Positions 45,012 through 53,513 of a stretch of DNA of 64,000 bases are shown here, in pieces (position 1 is the first letter of the stretch; each line of letters starts with the position of its first letter). The stretch spans positions 744,001-808,000 of the forward strand of contig OZ271831.1 in NCBI GenBank assembly GCA_965601455.1, read 5' to 3'. The DNA is from JANQEU01 sp965601455. GTDB lineage: Bacteria; Bacteroidota; Bacteroidia; Cytophagales; Cyclobacteriaceae. The notes beneath the pieces were generated by a model, which saw nothing but the letters and a program-made list of their open reading frames with translations, searched no databases and was not told where the DNA came from. The translations under genes and the position numbers were made by a program.

Positions 45012-45608
45012 TCAAACACTGTAAGCCAGGAAATACTCATTGAGAGGTTCAATTTTAACCACAATTGGTGCCTGATCCTTGCTTTTCAGGTTGTATACCA
45101 GTATTTCATCCGAAGAAATTAATTCCGTTTTTATATCATCCTTAAGGCTCAGTTTCTTTCTTCCGTGAATTTTATACAATACTTCTTTGGCTGCCCAGAT
45201 TTTGCATAATCGGTTAAGATCCAGCTCATCATCTCCAGGATTTAGAAATCGGGAACGCACCATTTTAAGCTTCTGTCGTGGTAATTCAAGATCAATTCCA
45301 CATGCTGATTCCATATTAAGCAACACCGCTGCCATAGGCCAGGAATGAGTAATTGATACATGAGCTTTCAGGTTTTTCAGAAAGGGCTTGCCATATTCAT
45401 CGTTGCCTAGGCCTTGATAAATGAGTTGATGCGATTGGCACAAATAATTAGTCATTATTCTGGTGACAAGCCACTCAGATTTTTTGGAATCCAGACCCTT
45501 GGGTGGTACCTCTTCAGTCAAATCCTCAAGTTCCTTTACGGTTTCCTTAATGTTCCAGACGGCATATGAACTTTGTGAAGAAATAGATTTGGATAATAAT
45601 ATGGGCAT
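45012..45608 (-). CDS. 4'-phosphopantetheinyl transferase superfamily protein
   Basis: A 198-residue protein from ATG at 45608; the longer frame from 45740 runs into the WD40 gene and is rejected. The superfamily metal-binding motifs are present: CGIDLE with Asp106 and Glu108, and WAAKEVLYK with Glu142 and Lys141. It transfers phosphopantetheine from CoA to acyl or peptidyl carrier proteins. Length is nearer Sfp-type (about 220) than AcpS-type (about 125) enzymes. It is divergent from the WD40 gene with a 44-base gap and ends 14 bases from the converging TPR gene. Confidence 0.87.
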   Translation of the reverse strand: MPILLSKSISSQSSYAVWNIKETVKELEDLTEEVPPKGLDSKKSEWLVTRIMTNYLCQSHQLIYQGLGNDEYGKPFLKNLKAHVSITHSWPMAAVLLNMESACGIDLELPRQKLKMVRSRFLNPGDDELDLNRLCKIWAAKEVLYKIHGRKKLSLKDDIKTELISSDEILVYNLKSKDQAPIVVKIEPLNEYFLAYSV

Positions 45609-45635
45609 TGACCAACAGTAAAGTTCACAATGTAA

Positions 45636-45643
45636 TAATTTTG
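45636..45643 (+). promoter_or_regulatory. Bacteroidota -7 promoter element for the WD40 gene
   Basis: TAATTTTG fits TAnnTTTG exactly and lies nine bases before ATG 45653, in the 44-base divergent gap. The resulting leader would be very short. Confidence 0.5.
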
Positions 45644-45652
45644 CATTATTCC

Positions 45653-46561
45653 ATGAAGAGTAACATCGAGGTAGAAAAGATACATACATATACTGGGCAT
45701 CAGGATTGTGTTTACACGTTGGAGCCTCATGGGCCTTCAACCTTTCTTTCAGCTGGGGGAGACGGTATGGTGATTCGATGGGATCTTAATGATCCGACAA
45801 AAGGGACTATGGTGGCAAAAGTCCCCACCTCGATTTATGCCATTCACTATTCAGTTTCAGATAGTATTCTTTTCGTTGGACAGAATTATGAAGGAATTCA
45901 CTTGCTTGATCTTGGTCGTAAGGAAGAGAAAGGTTCGATCAAAGTCACGGATAAAGCCATTTTTGATATAAAAGCAGATGAATCCGCAATTTTTGTTGCC
46001 ACTGCTGAAGGTGAAATAGTTGTCATTGACAGATCATCATTGACAATAATGGAACGTCTGAAGTTCTCCGATCAAAGTGTGAGGACACTCAGAATAGTAG
46101 GAGATAAAATTGTTGCTGGTTACAGTGATGCAAAAATCCGGGTTTTTAGCCGTGAGAAATTGAATTTGATTCACGAGATATCTGCACATAAGATCTCAGT
46201 CTTTGCCGTTTTGGAAGACCCAGCTGGAAAGTATCTCCTTAGCGGTAGCCGCGATGCACATCTAAAAGTTTGGGGTTTGGAGAACTTTGAACCGGTTGAC
46301 GATATCCCGGCACATATGTATGCCATCAATCACATAGCTTTTAGCCCGGATGGACAACATTTCGTAACTTGTAGCATGGATAAATCCATAAAGATCTGGG
46401 ATTCAGAGACTTTTAGATTAAAGAAGGTGATCGATAAAGCACGTCATGCAGGTCATGGGACATCAGTAAACAAACTCTTGTGGACGAATCATCACAACTA
46501 CCTAATATCTTGTAGTGATGATCGTTCAATCTCTGTCTGGAATATAAAATTTGGTGAATGA
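45653..46561 (+). CDS. WD40 repeat protein
   Basis: A 302-residue cytosolic beta-propeller from ATG at 45653; the frame also opens with TTG at 45608, which would overlap the divergent gene. WD repeats end in recognisable dipeptides: GGDGMVIRWDL, KIRVFSRE, SRDAHLKVWGL, SMDKSIKIWDS and CSDDRSISVWNI, with GH-type starts (TYTGHQDCVYTL, AHKISVFAVL, AHMYAINHIAFS). About seven blades are likely. Its role is probably to scaffold protein contacts. It overlaps the DivIVA-like gene by four bases (ATGA), the first of a run of coupled genes. Confidence 0.9.
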   Translation: MKSNIEVEKIHTYTGHQDCVYTLEPHGPSTFLSAGGDGMVIRWDLNDPTKGTMVAKVPTSIYAIHYSVSDSILFVGQNYEGIHLLDLGRKEEKGSIKVTDKAIFDIKADESAIFVATAEGEIVVIDRSSLTIMERLKFSDQSVRTLRIVGDKIVAGYSDAKIRVFSREKLNLIHEISAHKISVFAVLEDPAGKYLLSGSRDAHLKVWGLENFEPVDDIPAHMYAINHIAFSPDGQHFVTCSMDKSIKIWDSETFRLKKVIDKARHAGHGTSVNKLLWTNHHNYLISCSDDRSISVWNIKFGE

Positions 46562-47355
46562 GAATTACCCCATTAGAAATACGTCAGAAAAACTTTGAGA
46601 AGAAACTTAGAGGCTACGATAAAGATGAAGTCAATGCTTTTCTTCTCTCACTTTCCAATGAATGGGAAAGAATCGTGGACGAAAATAAAGAGTTGAAAAT
46701 CAAACTCGAGCAATCCGAAAAAGAGGTATTGAAGTTACGCGAGGTCGAAAGCAGTCTGTTCAAAACTCTTAAAACAGCCGAAGATACTGGAGCGAATCTG
46801 ATTGACCAGGCAAATAAGGCCGCTGAGTTGCATCTACGGGAAGCTGAAATTAATGCACAGGCAGTGATGGAAGAGGCCAAAAGCAAGGCCAAGGCAATCA
46901 TTGAAAATTCCGAAGTGGAAGCCAAGGACATCATTGATGAGATGCAGGAGGCAGTAAAGGAGCTTGAGAAGAACTATAAATCAATAGAGAGTCAAAGGGA
47001 TACATTGATTGGTGAGCTCGGGAATCTAGCCGACGACATAAAAGACAGGATTCAAAGAACTACCCGTCAGCATCATAAATTCAAGCTTGAAGACCACCTG
47101 ATAAAAGTGAAGAATCTGGTCCGTGAATCGGAGGCAAGAATAAACAAAGAACATTTGTCAATTCATGCCGCCAGATCAGAAGCTATTCCAGATGTAGATC
47201 CCAATTCTGAAGAAGCAGATAAAAAGCTAGATACCTATATTAAATCGAAAGCTAATTCACTTGCCGAAAGCATTACCCCCGAACCTGAGGAGGAAGAGGA
47301 AAATAAAAATGAATTGTCGGGTGAAGGTTCTTTCTTTGACCAGGTAGATAACTAA
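46558..47355 (+). CDS. DivIVA-domain coiled-coil protein
   Basis: A 265-residue protein with a DivIVA/GpsB-like N-terminus (ITPLEIRQKNFEKKLRGYDKDEVNAFL, about 2-30). A long coiled coil follows, to about residue 180, with an alanine/lysine/glutamate-rich stretch. The last 60 residues are acidic and low complexity (EPEEEEENKNE). DivIVA proteins bind curved membranes in Gram-positive bacteria; Bacteroidota homologues are uncharacterised. Coupled to WD40 by ATGA and followed two bases later by folB. Confidence 0.85.
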   Translation: MRITPLEIRQKNFEKKLRGYDKDEVNAFLLSLSNEWERIVDENKELKIKLEQSEKEVLKLREVESSLFKTLKTAEDTGANLIDQANKAAELHLREAEINAQAVMEEAKSKAKAIIENSEVEAKDIIDEMQEAVKELEKNYKSIESQRDTLIGELGNLADDIKDRIQRTTRQHHKFKLEDHLIKVKNLVRESEARINKEHLSIHAARSEAIPDVDPNSEEADKKLDTYIKSKANSLAESITPEPEEEEENKNELSGEGSFFDQVDN

Positions 47356-47357
47356 TC

Positions 47358-47708
47358 ATGGGTAAAATCATGCTGGAGGGTATGGAATTTTATGCTTTTC
47401 ATGGGTTCCATCCGGAAGAACGAAAAATCGGAAATAAGTACAGCGTCGATCTGGAACTTGAGGTAGATTTCAACAAAGCGGTTGATACCGATGACCTGAA
47501 AGAAACAATAGATTATGAAATGATCTATGCAGAAGTAAATAAGGTAATGGGCAAGCCATCCAAGTTACTGGAACACGTTGCTGGAGAAATAATTCAGGGA
47601 GTACGATCCAAGTTTCCTCAAACCAAACGGATTACAGCGAAGGTGAGCAAATTCAATCCCCCAATCAAGGGAGTTTGTCATAAGGCGAGCGTCGAGATTT
47701 CAGTCTAA
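47358..47708 (+). CDS. folB: Dihydroneopterin aldolase
   Basis: A 116-residue enzyme of the tetrahydrofolate pathway, cleaving 7,8-dihydroneopterin to hydroxymethyl-dihydropterin and glycolaldehyde. Seen are FYAFHGFHPEERKIG near the N-terminus with the binding Glu, the YEMIYAEVNK region, LLEHVAGEI and KFNPPIKGV. Length is as usual. It closes the WD40-DivIVA-folB coupled run and overlaps the converging IscA-like gene by nine bases. Confidence 0.92.
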   Translation: MGKIMLEGMEFYAFHGFHPEERKIGNKYSVDLELEVDFNKAVDTDDLKETIDYEMIYAEVNKVMGKPSKLLEHVAGEIIQGVRSKFPQTKRITAKVSKFNPPIKGVCHKASVEISV

Positions 47709-48011
47709 TTTGGAATCTTCCTCATCTTCGAAGACAAAACCTTTTGCATCTGCGCCTTCGTAGAACGACACGCGCTTTCCGGCAAGATACATCATCTGTT
47801 TCTTCTCAATCAAGACACGTACCCCATCTATTTTATATTGCTCGTCACCTTCCCGCTCCTTATCGAAGCCAAGAACATAGTTGATCCCAAAACAGCCGGC
47901 TCCTCCTTTTACCCCTAATCGCAGGCTGTATTCGTCAGGAATGTTTTTTTTCTCAAGAATTTGCTTAATTTCCTGAATGGCACGTTTAGATATTTGAACG
48001 GGAATAAACAC
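47700..48011 (-). CDS. IscA/HesB-like iron-sulfur assembly family protein lacking the CGC motif
   Basis: A 103-residue protein from GTG at 48011. The alternative ATG at 48047 lies past a perfect TAnnTTTG promoter of the divergent gene (48029-48036) and gives an unlikely leader, so GTG, which gives MFIPVQISKRA as in the family, is preferred. The fold motifs are present: YSLRLGVKGGAGCFGINYVLGFD and ADAKGFVFE. Only the first Cys (Cys40) of the usual three iron-sulfur ligands remains; the C-terminal CGC is replaced by FEDEEDSKLD. It may bind or scaffold rather than carry a cluster in the usual way. It overlaps folB by nine bases. Confidence 0.8.
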   Translation of the reverse strand: MFIPVQISKRAIQEIKQILEKKNIPDEYSLRLGVKGGAGCFGINYVLGFDKEREGDEQYKIDGVRVLIEKKQMMYLAGKRVSFYEGADAKGFVFEDEEDSKLD

Positions 48012-48028
48012 GATCGCAAAAGAAAAAT

Positions 48029-48036
48029 TATTTTTG
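48029..48036 (+). promoter_or_regulatory. Bacteroidota -7 promoter element for the gene at 48065
   Basis: TATTTTTG fits TAnnTTTG exactly, 28 bases before ATG 48065. It lies inside the long-start reading of the IscA-like gene, favouring the shorter start there. Confidence 0.5.
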
Positions 48037-48064
48037 AATCCTTTCAACCCAAAATAGCTGATTG

Positions 48065-48583
48065 ATGGATATTATTATCGAACTAATTAAAAACCTTGGA
48101 CCAGCGTTGATAGTTCTCTACGCGGTGTATCTGATGGTTCGGTCATTTACCTCGTCTCGTCTGGACGAATTAAGATCACAATCGATTCAGAAGAATAGTG
48201 AAACTGTTCTGCCCATCCGCCTACAAGCTTACGAAAGAATAACCTTGCTTCTGGAGCGAATATCTCCGAGCAACATAATCAGCCGCTTAAACAATCCAGA
48301 GTTCTCTGCTAGAGATTTTCAGCAAGTGCTGGTTTCAGAAATTAGACAAGAGTTTAATCATAACCTTTCCCAGCAATTGTATATGTCTGATCAAGCCTGG
48401 GCATATGTTTCCGGGGCTGTTGAGGACGTCATCACTACCATCAATGAGGCAGGGAGAGGATTGGAAGATGATGCAAAAGGACTGGACCTTGCTAAAGCAA
48501 TTTTCGAAACCAACATCGAGAAAAATTCAGTCAGGAATGCAATTAACTACATTAAGAACGAAATCAGGGAGGTTTTCTACTAA
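48065..48583 (+). CDS. Membrane-anchored conserved protein (DUF7935-like)
   Basis: A 172-residue protein from ATG at 48065 (TTG at 48062 adds one residue). An N-terminal span at about 10-28 anchors it, and the rest is helical with LQAYERITLLLERISPSNI and EIRQEFNHNLSQQLYMSDQAW, as in a small Bacteroidota family of unknown function. It overlaps the DUF1232 gene by one base (TAATG). Confidence 0.72.
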   Translation: MDIIIELIKNLGPALIVLYAVYLMVRSFTSSRLDELRSQSIQKNSETVLPIRLQAYERITLLLERISPSNIISRLNNPEFSARDFQQVLVSEIRQEFNHNLSQQLYMSDQAWAYVSGAVEDVITTINEAGRGLEDDAKGLDLAKAIFETNIEKNSVRNAINYIKNEIREVFY

Positions 48584-48987
48584 TGGCTGACCGAATTAAA
48601 GGAATCTGGGATAAAGCGAAGCAGAGTGTTCAGGAGAACGAAAAGCTGCAATCATTAGGTGAAGAGGCAAAGGAAAAGTTGACGAATCTCAAAATCGATA
48701 ACGAAGCAAGAGAAGAATTCGCGTCAAAGGTTAAAACCCTGACACGGATGATTAAAGCCCATATCTCGGGTATGTATCAAGCTTTCTCAGGTAAAACACT
48801 GTTATTAATCACTTTCGCCCTTTTGTATTTTATAATCCCCACGGACCTAATTCCTGATTTTATTCCCGCCCTGGGCCTAGCAGATGACATCACATTGGTG
48901 TTCTACATAGTAAGGAGTCTTTCAACAGATCTTGATTCCTTCCTGGAATGGGAAAATCAGACTCACAATGAGACAAATATTGACTAA
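48583..48987 (+). CDS. YkvA/DUF1232 family membrane protein
   Basis: A 134-residue protein. After a charged N-terminal helix (1-55) the DUF1232 signature follows: LLLITFALLYFIIPTDLIPDFIPALGLADDITLVFYIVRSL at about 76-115, with the PTDxIPDFIP core and LADD motif. One or two membrane segments lie within it. The family is widespread, with no known function. Coupled to the upstream membrane protein by TAATG. Confidence 0.87.
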   Translation: MADRIKGIWDKAKQSVQENEKLQSLGEEAKEKLTNLKIDNEAREEFASKVKTLTRMIKAHISGMYQAFSGKTLLLITFALLYFIIPTDLIPDFIPALGLADDITLVFYIVRSLSTDLDSFLEWENQTHNETNID

Positions 48988-49024
48988 ATTTAATTTTGAA
49001 ATCAACCAAGTAATTTGACGGATT

Positions 49025-49711
49025 ATGTCAAATAAAATTGCCCTAATTGCTGGAGCCACCGGCCTCGTCGGAAAAGATCTCCTTGCGCTTCTATTGAGTG
49101 AAAACCTCTTCGATAAGGTTAAGGTTCTCACCAGACGCCCACTTGAAAAGTCACATGAAAAGATCGAAGAAGTATTGATCGATGACTTCGATAAGCTTTC
49201 TGATCATTCCGATAAACTGGATGCTCATCACTTCTTTTGTTGCCTAGGTACTACGATGAAAAAAGCGGGATCTAAGGAGATGTTTAAGAAAATTGACGTG
49301 GAGTACCCGGTTGTCCTTGCTGAAATTGCCGCCACTCAACCTTCATTTGAAGCCTATCATATTGTAACATCGGTTGGATCAAGCCCTGATTCTCCTTTGT
49401 TCTACAACCAGGTAAAAGGAGAATGTGAGCGAAAACTAAAGGATTTGGGTCTACCCGCATTGAAGATATATCAACCTAGCTTGTTGATGGGAAGACGAAA
49501 AGAGTTCCGCTTGGCTGAGGAAGTTGGAAAAGCTCTCAGCTCAGTTCTTTCATTCTTCGTTATTGGTGGACGTGAAGCGCGATTATGGTCAATACATAGC
49601 ACCGATGTAGCCAAAAGCATGATGGTTGTGGCGAAGCGAAATCAACCAGGATTAGAAGTTCTTCCACCAAAGAATATGATCAAGCTAGCACACAGTAGTG
49701 AATTCCTGTGA
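49025..49711 (+). CDS. NAD(P)-binding atypical SDR oxidoreductase
   Basis: A 228-residue Rossmann-fold protein. The dinucleotide motif is IAGATGLVGKDLL at the N-terminus (GxxGxxG), and FFCCLGTTMKKAG, VTSVGSS and FYNQVKGECERKL (YxxxK, displaced as in the HTATIP2-like family) follow. These resemble human TIP30/HTATIP2 and bacterial NAD(P)H-binding proteins. Substrate unknown. Its end overlaps dtd as GTGA, so the two are co-translated. Confidence 0.82.
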   Translation: MSNKIALIAGATGLVGKDLLALLLSENLFDKVKVLTRRPLEKSHEKIEEVLIDDFDKLSDHSDKLDAHHFFCCLGTTMKKAGSKEMFKKIDVEYPVVLAEIAATQPSFEAYHIVTSVGSSPDSPLFYNQVKGECERKLKDLGLPALKIYQPSLLMGRRKEFRLAEEVGKALSSVLSFFVIGGREARLWSIHSTDVAKSMMVVAKRNQPGLEVLPPKNMIKLAHSSEFL

Positions 49712-50160
49712 TTGCCGTTATTCAGCGCGTTAGCAAAGCCAGTGTAGAAGTCGAGGAAAAAACAATTGGGAGTATCGGTCAGGGTCTGCTTATTCTATTG
49801 GGAATAGTGGAAGCCGATACCATTGAAGACATGCAATGGCTAGCGAAAAAAATTGCCAACCTTAGAATCTTTGATGACGAATCAGGGGTCATGAACATTA
49901 GTTGCGAAGAAGTTCAGGGTAGTTATTTGGTGGTGAGTCAGTTTACTCTCCATGCCAACACAAAAAAAGGAAACCGACCATCATATATCGAAGCGGCGAA
50001 ACCGGAAATTGCAGAACCAAAATACCAGCAATTTGTAGACATACTTGAAACAATCATAGAACGTAAAGTAGAAACTGGTCGATTTGGTGCAGACATGAAA
50101 GTCGCCCTAACCAACGATGGCCCTGTAACCCTGATCATCGATACAAAGAACAAGCATTGA
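49708..50160 (+). CDS. dtd: D-aminoacyl-tRNA deacylase
   Basis: A 150-residue enzyme that hydrolyses D-amino acids (and glycine mischarged on tRNA-Ala) from tRNA. Seen are IAVIQRVSKASVEVE at the N-terminus, the catalytic SQFTLHANTKKGNRPSY and the NDGPVTLIID cross-subunit motif. Start is GTG at 49708 overlapping the previous stop. Length matches the family. The lepA promoter region follows. Confidence 0.95.
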   Translation: MIAVIQRVSKASVEVEEKTIGSIGQGLLILLGIVEADTIEDMQWLAKKIANLRIFDDESGVMNISCEEVQGSYLVVSQFTLHANTKKGNRPSYIEAAKPEIAEPKYQQFVDILETIIERKVETGRFGADMKVALTNDGPVTLIIDTKNKH

Positions 50161-50210
50161 ACAGGGAAAATATACTTGCCTAGCAGACGTCCAATCTGAG
50201 GGCATCTGGT

Positions 50211-50218
50211 TATTTTTG
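50211..50218 (+). promoter_or_regulatory. Bacteroidota -7 promoter element for lepA
   Basis: TATTTTTG fits TAnnTTTG exactly, 23 bases before the lepA ATG in an 81-base gap. Confidence 0.5.
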
Positions 50219-50241
50219 CACTCTTTTTTTATTGAAGCTGG

Positions 50242-52029
50242 ATGGAGCGAATCAGAAACTTTTGCATAATAGCACATATCGATCATGGGAAAAGCACATT
50301 AGCTGATCGACTAATTGAAGCCACACAGACGGTTTCAGATAGGGAGATGCAAGCGCAGTTGCTTGACGATATGGATCTTGAACGAGAGCGAGGCATTACC
50401 ATCAAAAGTCATGCGATTCAAATGAACTACCAGCATGAAGGTTATCCATATACCTTGAATCTTATAGATACTCCTGGCCATGTGGATTTCTCCTATGAAG
50501 TTTCCCGATCCATCGCAGCATGTGAGGGAGCGTTGCTTGTAGTTGATGCGAGTCAGGGTATCGAGGCGCAAACTATTTCTAACCTCTATTTAGCGATCGA
50601 ACACGATCTCGAGGTCATTCCTGTTCTGAATAAAATTGATCTTCCCGGTGCAATGCCCGAGGAGGTCAGTGAGCAAATCATAGATCTTATCGGATGTTCA
50701 AAGGAGGACATCATTCACGCTAGTGCGAAGGAGGGCATCGGTATTGATGATATACTAAATGCGATCGTTCATCGGGTACCGGCTCCGGAAGGAAATCCTG
50801 ATGAACCACTCCAGGCCATGATTTTTGATTCCGTATTTAATTCCTATCGAGGAATAGAAGTATTCTTCAGAGTCTTCAATGGCTCGATTAAGAAGGGGGA
50901 TCATGTAAAGTTTGTCAATACCGGGAAAACTTATGGAGCTGATGAAATTGGCGTTCTTAGGCTATCCCACGAGGAACGGAAAGAAATTAAAACCGGAGAT
51001 GTAGGATACCTGATATCCGGGATTAAGGTTGCGAAGGAGGTAAAAGTGGGTGACACAATCACTCATGTTGAAAATCCAACACAACGGGCCATTCGTGGAT
51101 TCGAAGACGTTAAACCCATGGTATTTGCTGGTATTTACCCTGTGGATACCAGTGAGTTTGAAGAACTACGGGCTTCCATGGAGAAATTGCAACTCAATGA
51201 TGCATCTCTGGTTTGGGAACCGGAGACATCCGCAGCACTCGGGTTTGGTTTCCGGTGTGGTTTCTTGGGTATGTTGCATATGGAAATCGTTCAGGAAAGA
51301 CTGGAGCGTGAATTCGACATGACGGTAATTACCACCGTTCCATCAGTTCGTTTTCATGCAATTAAATCTGACGGAACAACAATCCCTGTGAGTGCTCCGT
51401 CGGAGATGCCGGAACCAAATTTGATTTCACATGTTGAAGAGCCTTTTATAAAAGCCCAAATAATTACCAAATCCGAGTATATAGGTGCGATCATTAGTCT
51501 TTGTATTGATAAGAGAGGTGAGATTAAAAATCAGGTATACCTAACTGCTGACAGAGTAGAGCTTACCTTCGACCTGCCTCTCGCGGAAATTGTTTTTGAC
51601 TTTTTTGATAAACTCAAGACCATTTCCCGTGGATACGCATCTCTTGATTATGAGCTAACCGGATATCGGAGATCCAGCTTAGTGAAGTTGGATATCATGT
51701 TAAATGGCGACAAAGTGGATGCATTATCTGCAATCGTTCATAGGGATAAAGCTTATGAATGGGGCAAAAGACTCTGTGAAAAACTAAGACAGCTGATCCC
51801 AAGGCAGATGTTTGAAATTGCTGTTCAGGCAGCCATCGGAACAAAGGTTATTGCAAGAGAAACGGTAAAGGCTTTAAGGAAAAACGTAATTGCCAAGTGT
51901 TACGGAGGAGATATTTCAAGAAAAAGAAAGCTTCTGGAAAAGCAGAAGAAAGGAAAGAAGCGAATGCGACAAGTTGGGAATGTCGAGATTCCTCAAGAGG
52001 CTTTCATGGCCGTACTTAAATTAGATTAA
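50242..52029 (+). CDS. lepA: Translation elongation factor 4 (back-translocase GTPase)
   Basis: A 595-residue translational GTPase of full length. Seen are the P-loop IAHIDHGKSTLADRL, switch II DTPGHVDF and NKIDLPGA of the G domain. The EF4-specific C-terminal region ends with KMRQVGNVEIPQEAF-type RMRQVGNVEIPQEAF. EF4 back-translocates or remodels stalled ribosomes. It is followed after one base by folD, and a gene series through the OmpA-family protein appears co-transcribed. Confidence 0.97.
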   Translation: MERIRNFCIIAHIDHGKSTLADRLIEATQTVSDREMQAQLLDDMDLERERGITIKSHAIQMNYQHEGYPYTLNLIDTPGHVDFSYEVSRSIAACEGALLVVDASQGIEAQTISNLYLAIEHDLEVIPVLNKIDLPGAMPEEVSEQIIDLIGCSKEDIIHASAKEGIGIDDILNAIVHRVPAPEGNPDEPLQAMIFDSVFNSYRGIEVFFRVFNGSIKKGDHVKFVNTGKTYGADEIGVLRLSHEERKEIKTGDVGYLISGIKVAKEVKVGDTITHVENPTQRAIRGFEDVKPMVFAGIYPVDTSEFEELRASMEKLQLNDASLVWEPETSAALGFGFRCGFLGMLHMEIVQERLEREFDMTVITTVPSVRFHAIKSDGTTIPVSAPSEMPEPNLISHVEEPFIKAQIITKSEYIGAIISLCIDKRGEIKNQVYLTADRVELTFDLPLAEIVFDFFDKLKTISRGYASLDYELTGYRRSSLVKLDIMLNGDKVDALSAIVHRDKAYEWGKRLCEKLRQLIPRQMFEIAVQAAIGTKVIARETVKALRKNVIAKCYGGDISRKRKLLEKQKKGKKRMRQVGNVEIPQEAFMAVLKLD

Positions 52030-52030
52030 T

Positions 52031-52906
52031 ATGGCTCAAATTATTGACGGTAAAAAGATATCAGGTGAGATCAAAGATGAAATCTCGAAGAGAGTATCTC
52101 AGTTAAAATCAGATGGACACCGGGCTCCTCATATTGCAATAATTCTTGTTGGAGATGATGGCGCTAGCCATACCTATGTTAACGGTAAAATCAAGTCTTG
52201 TCAGCAGGTAGGATTCGATTATACCTTAATGCAGTTTGCCAGCACAATTTCGGAAGAGAAATTAATTAAACATGTTGAGTCGTTAAATGAGGATAGCGAC
52301 ATTGATGGATTCATTGTGCAATTACCTCTTCCAGACCATATTTCTGTCGAAAACATTACAGAACGAATAGATCCGATAAAAGACGTTGATGGATTTACCA
52401 ATCAGAACTTTGGATCGATAGTTTCAAAGCACCCATTATTGATGCCGGCAACGCCTTTCGGGGTTATGGAGCTATTTCGACGCTATAATATCGAACTGGA
52501 GGGGAAAAATTGTGTAGTTGTAGGAGCTAGTAGAATAGCCGGTGCCCCACTTAGCTTAATGTTAATGGAAGAGGGGCGGGCTACCGTAACGGTTTGCAAT
52601 AAGTTCACCAAAAACCTGGAGCAACATACAAAACAGGCGGATGTTTTGATCGTTGCTGTTGGTAAACCGGGATTGGTTACCGCTGATATGATTAAGAAGG
52701 ATGCCGTAGTAGTGGATGTAGGAACCACAAGAGTCGAAGACAAGACCCGAAAAACCGGATTCAGATTAGCGGGAGATGTTGAGTTCGAAGAAGCCAGTCA
52801 AGTTGCAAGCTACATTACTCCTGTACCCGGAGGAGTTGGCCCGATGACTATTGCCTCACTGTTGATGAATACGTTGAAAGCTTATGAATCAAAGCACAGC
52901 GAATAA
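52031..52906 (+). CDS. folD: Bifunctional methylene-tetrahydrofolate dehydrogenase / cyclohydrolase
   Basis: A 291-residue enzyme interconverting methylene-, methenyl- and formyl-tetrahydrofolate. Seen are VGDDGASHTYVNGKIKSCQQVGF with the active-site Lys, DGFIVQLPLPDHI, the cofactor motif GASRIAGAPLSLML (Ala-Ser as in the Escherichia coli enzyme rather than Arg-Ser) and PVPGGVGPMT. One base separates it from lepA. Its 3' end overlaps queE by 23 bases. Confidence 0.95.
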   Translation: MAQIIDGKKISGEIKDEISKRVSQLKSDGHRAPHIAIILVGDDGASHTYVNGKIKSCQQVGFDYTLMQFASTISEEKLIKHVESLNEDSDIDGFIVQLPLPDHISVENITERIDPIKDVDGFTNQNFGSIVSKHPLLMPATPFGVMELFRRYNIELEGKNCVVVGASRIAGAPLSLMLMEEGRATVTVCNKFTKNLEQHTKQADVLIVAVGKPGLVTADMIKKDAVVVDVGTTRVEDKTRKTGFRLAGDVEFEEASQVASYITPVPGGVGPMTIASLLMNTLKAYESKHSE

Positions 52907-53513
52907 AGCTATTGTTGACTCACTCCCGGTAATGGAATCTTTTGAAACCCTTCAAGGCGAAGGTTCTTATACCGGTCAAGCGGCCTACTTCATCCGCTTG
53001 GGAGGATGTGACGTTGGTTGTACATGGTGCGACGTAAAGGAGTCCTGGAACGCAGATGATCACACTACCCGTTCAGTTGAAGAACTGGTATCTGAGGTTT
53101 CTCAATCAAAGGCGGAGTTAATCGTAATTACCGGCGGAGAGCCACTAATGTATGATCTGACTTATTTGACCGAGCAATTAAGAGCAACGGGAAAAAGGCT
53201 GCATATCGAAACCTCAGGTGTATATCCTGTCACTGGACAATGGGATTGGATTTGTTTTTCTCCAAAAAAGTTTAAAAAACCGCGCCAGGAGTTTTACTAT
53301 AAATCAGATGAATTGAAAGTAGTCATTTATCATCCTAGTGATTTAAATTGGGCTGAAGGCCATGCTGCCCAGATGGAGAGCGAGACCGAATTATTTCTCC
53401 AACCAGAATGGTCAAAACGTAATCTTATGATGCCTTTAATCGTTGATTATGTCAAGAGTTCACCCAAATGGCGCGTTTCTTTACAAACCCACAAGTACTT
53501 AGATATACCTTGA
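52884..53513 (+). CDS. queE: 7-carboxy-7-deazaguanine synthase (radical SAM)
   Basis: A 209-residue radical SAM enzyme of the queuosine pathway, making 7-carboxy-7-deazaguanine from 6-carboxytetrahydropterin. The cluster motif GCDVGCTWCD gives Cys42, Cys46 and Cys49 (CxxxCxxC). FETLQGEGSYTGQAAYFIRL precedes it and ITGGEPLMYDL follows. Its substrate is made by QueD, encoded at 61346 in this window. Start ATG at 52884 lies inside folD; the stop is shared with the next gene's TTG start (TTGA). Confidence 0.93.
   Translation: MNQSTANKAIVDSLPVMESFETLQGEGSYTGQAAYFIRLGGCDVGCTWCDVKESWNADDHTTRSVEELVSEVSQSKAELIVITGGEPLMYDLTYLTEQLRATGKRLHIETSGVYPVTGQWDWICFSPKKFKKPRQEFYYKSDELKVVIYHPSDLNWAEGHAAQMESETELFLQPEWSKRNLMMPLIVDYVKSSPKWRVSLQTHKYLDIP

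Noticed and set aside
45609..45740. Long starts for the phosphopantetheinyl transferase (45740) and for the WD40 protein (45608)
   Set aside because: They would overlap each other head to head, and the extra residues do not match the families.
52535..52640. FolD cofactor motif GASRIAGAP as a divergent or defective site
   Set aside because: The Escherichia coli enzyme also has Gly-Ala-Ser here rather than Gly-Arg-Ser, so it is a normal variant.
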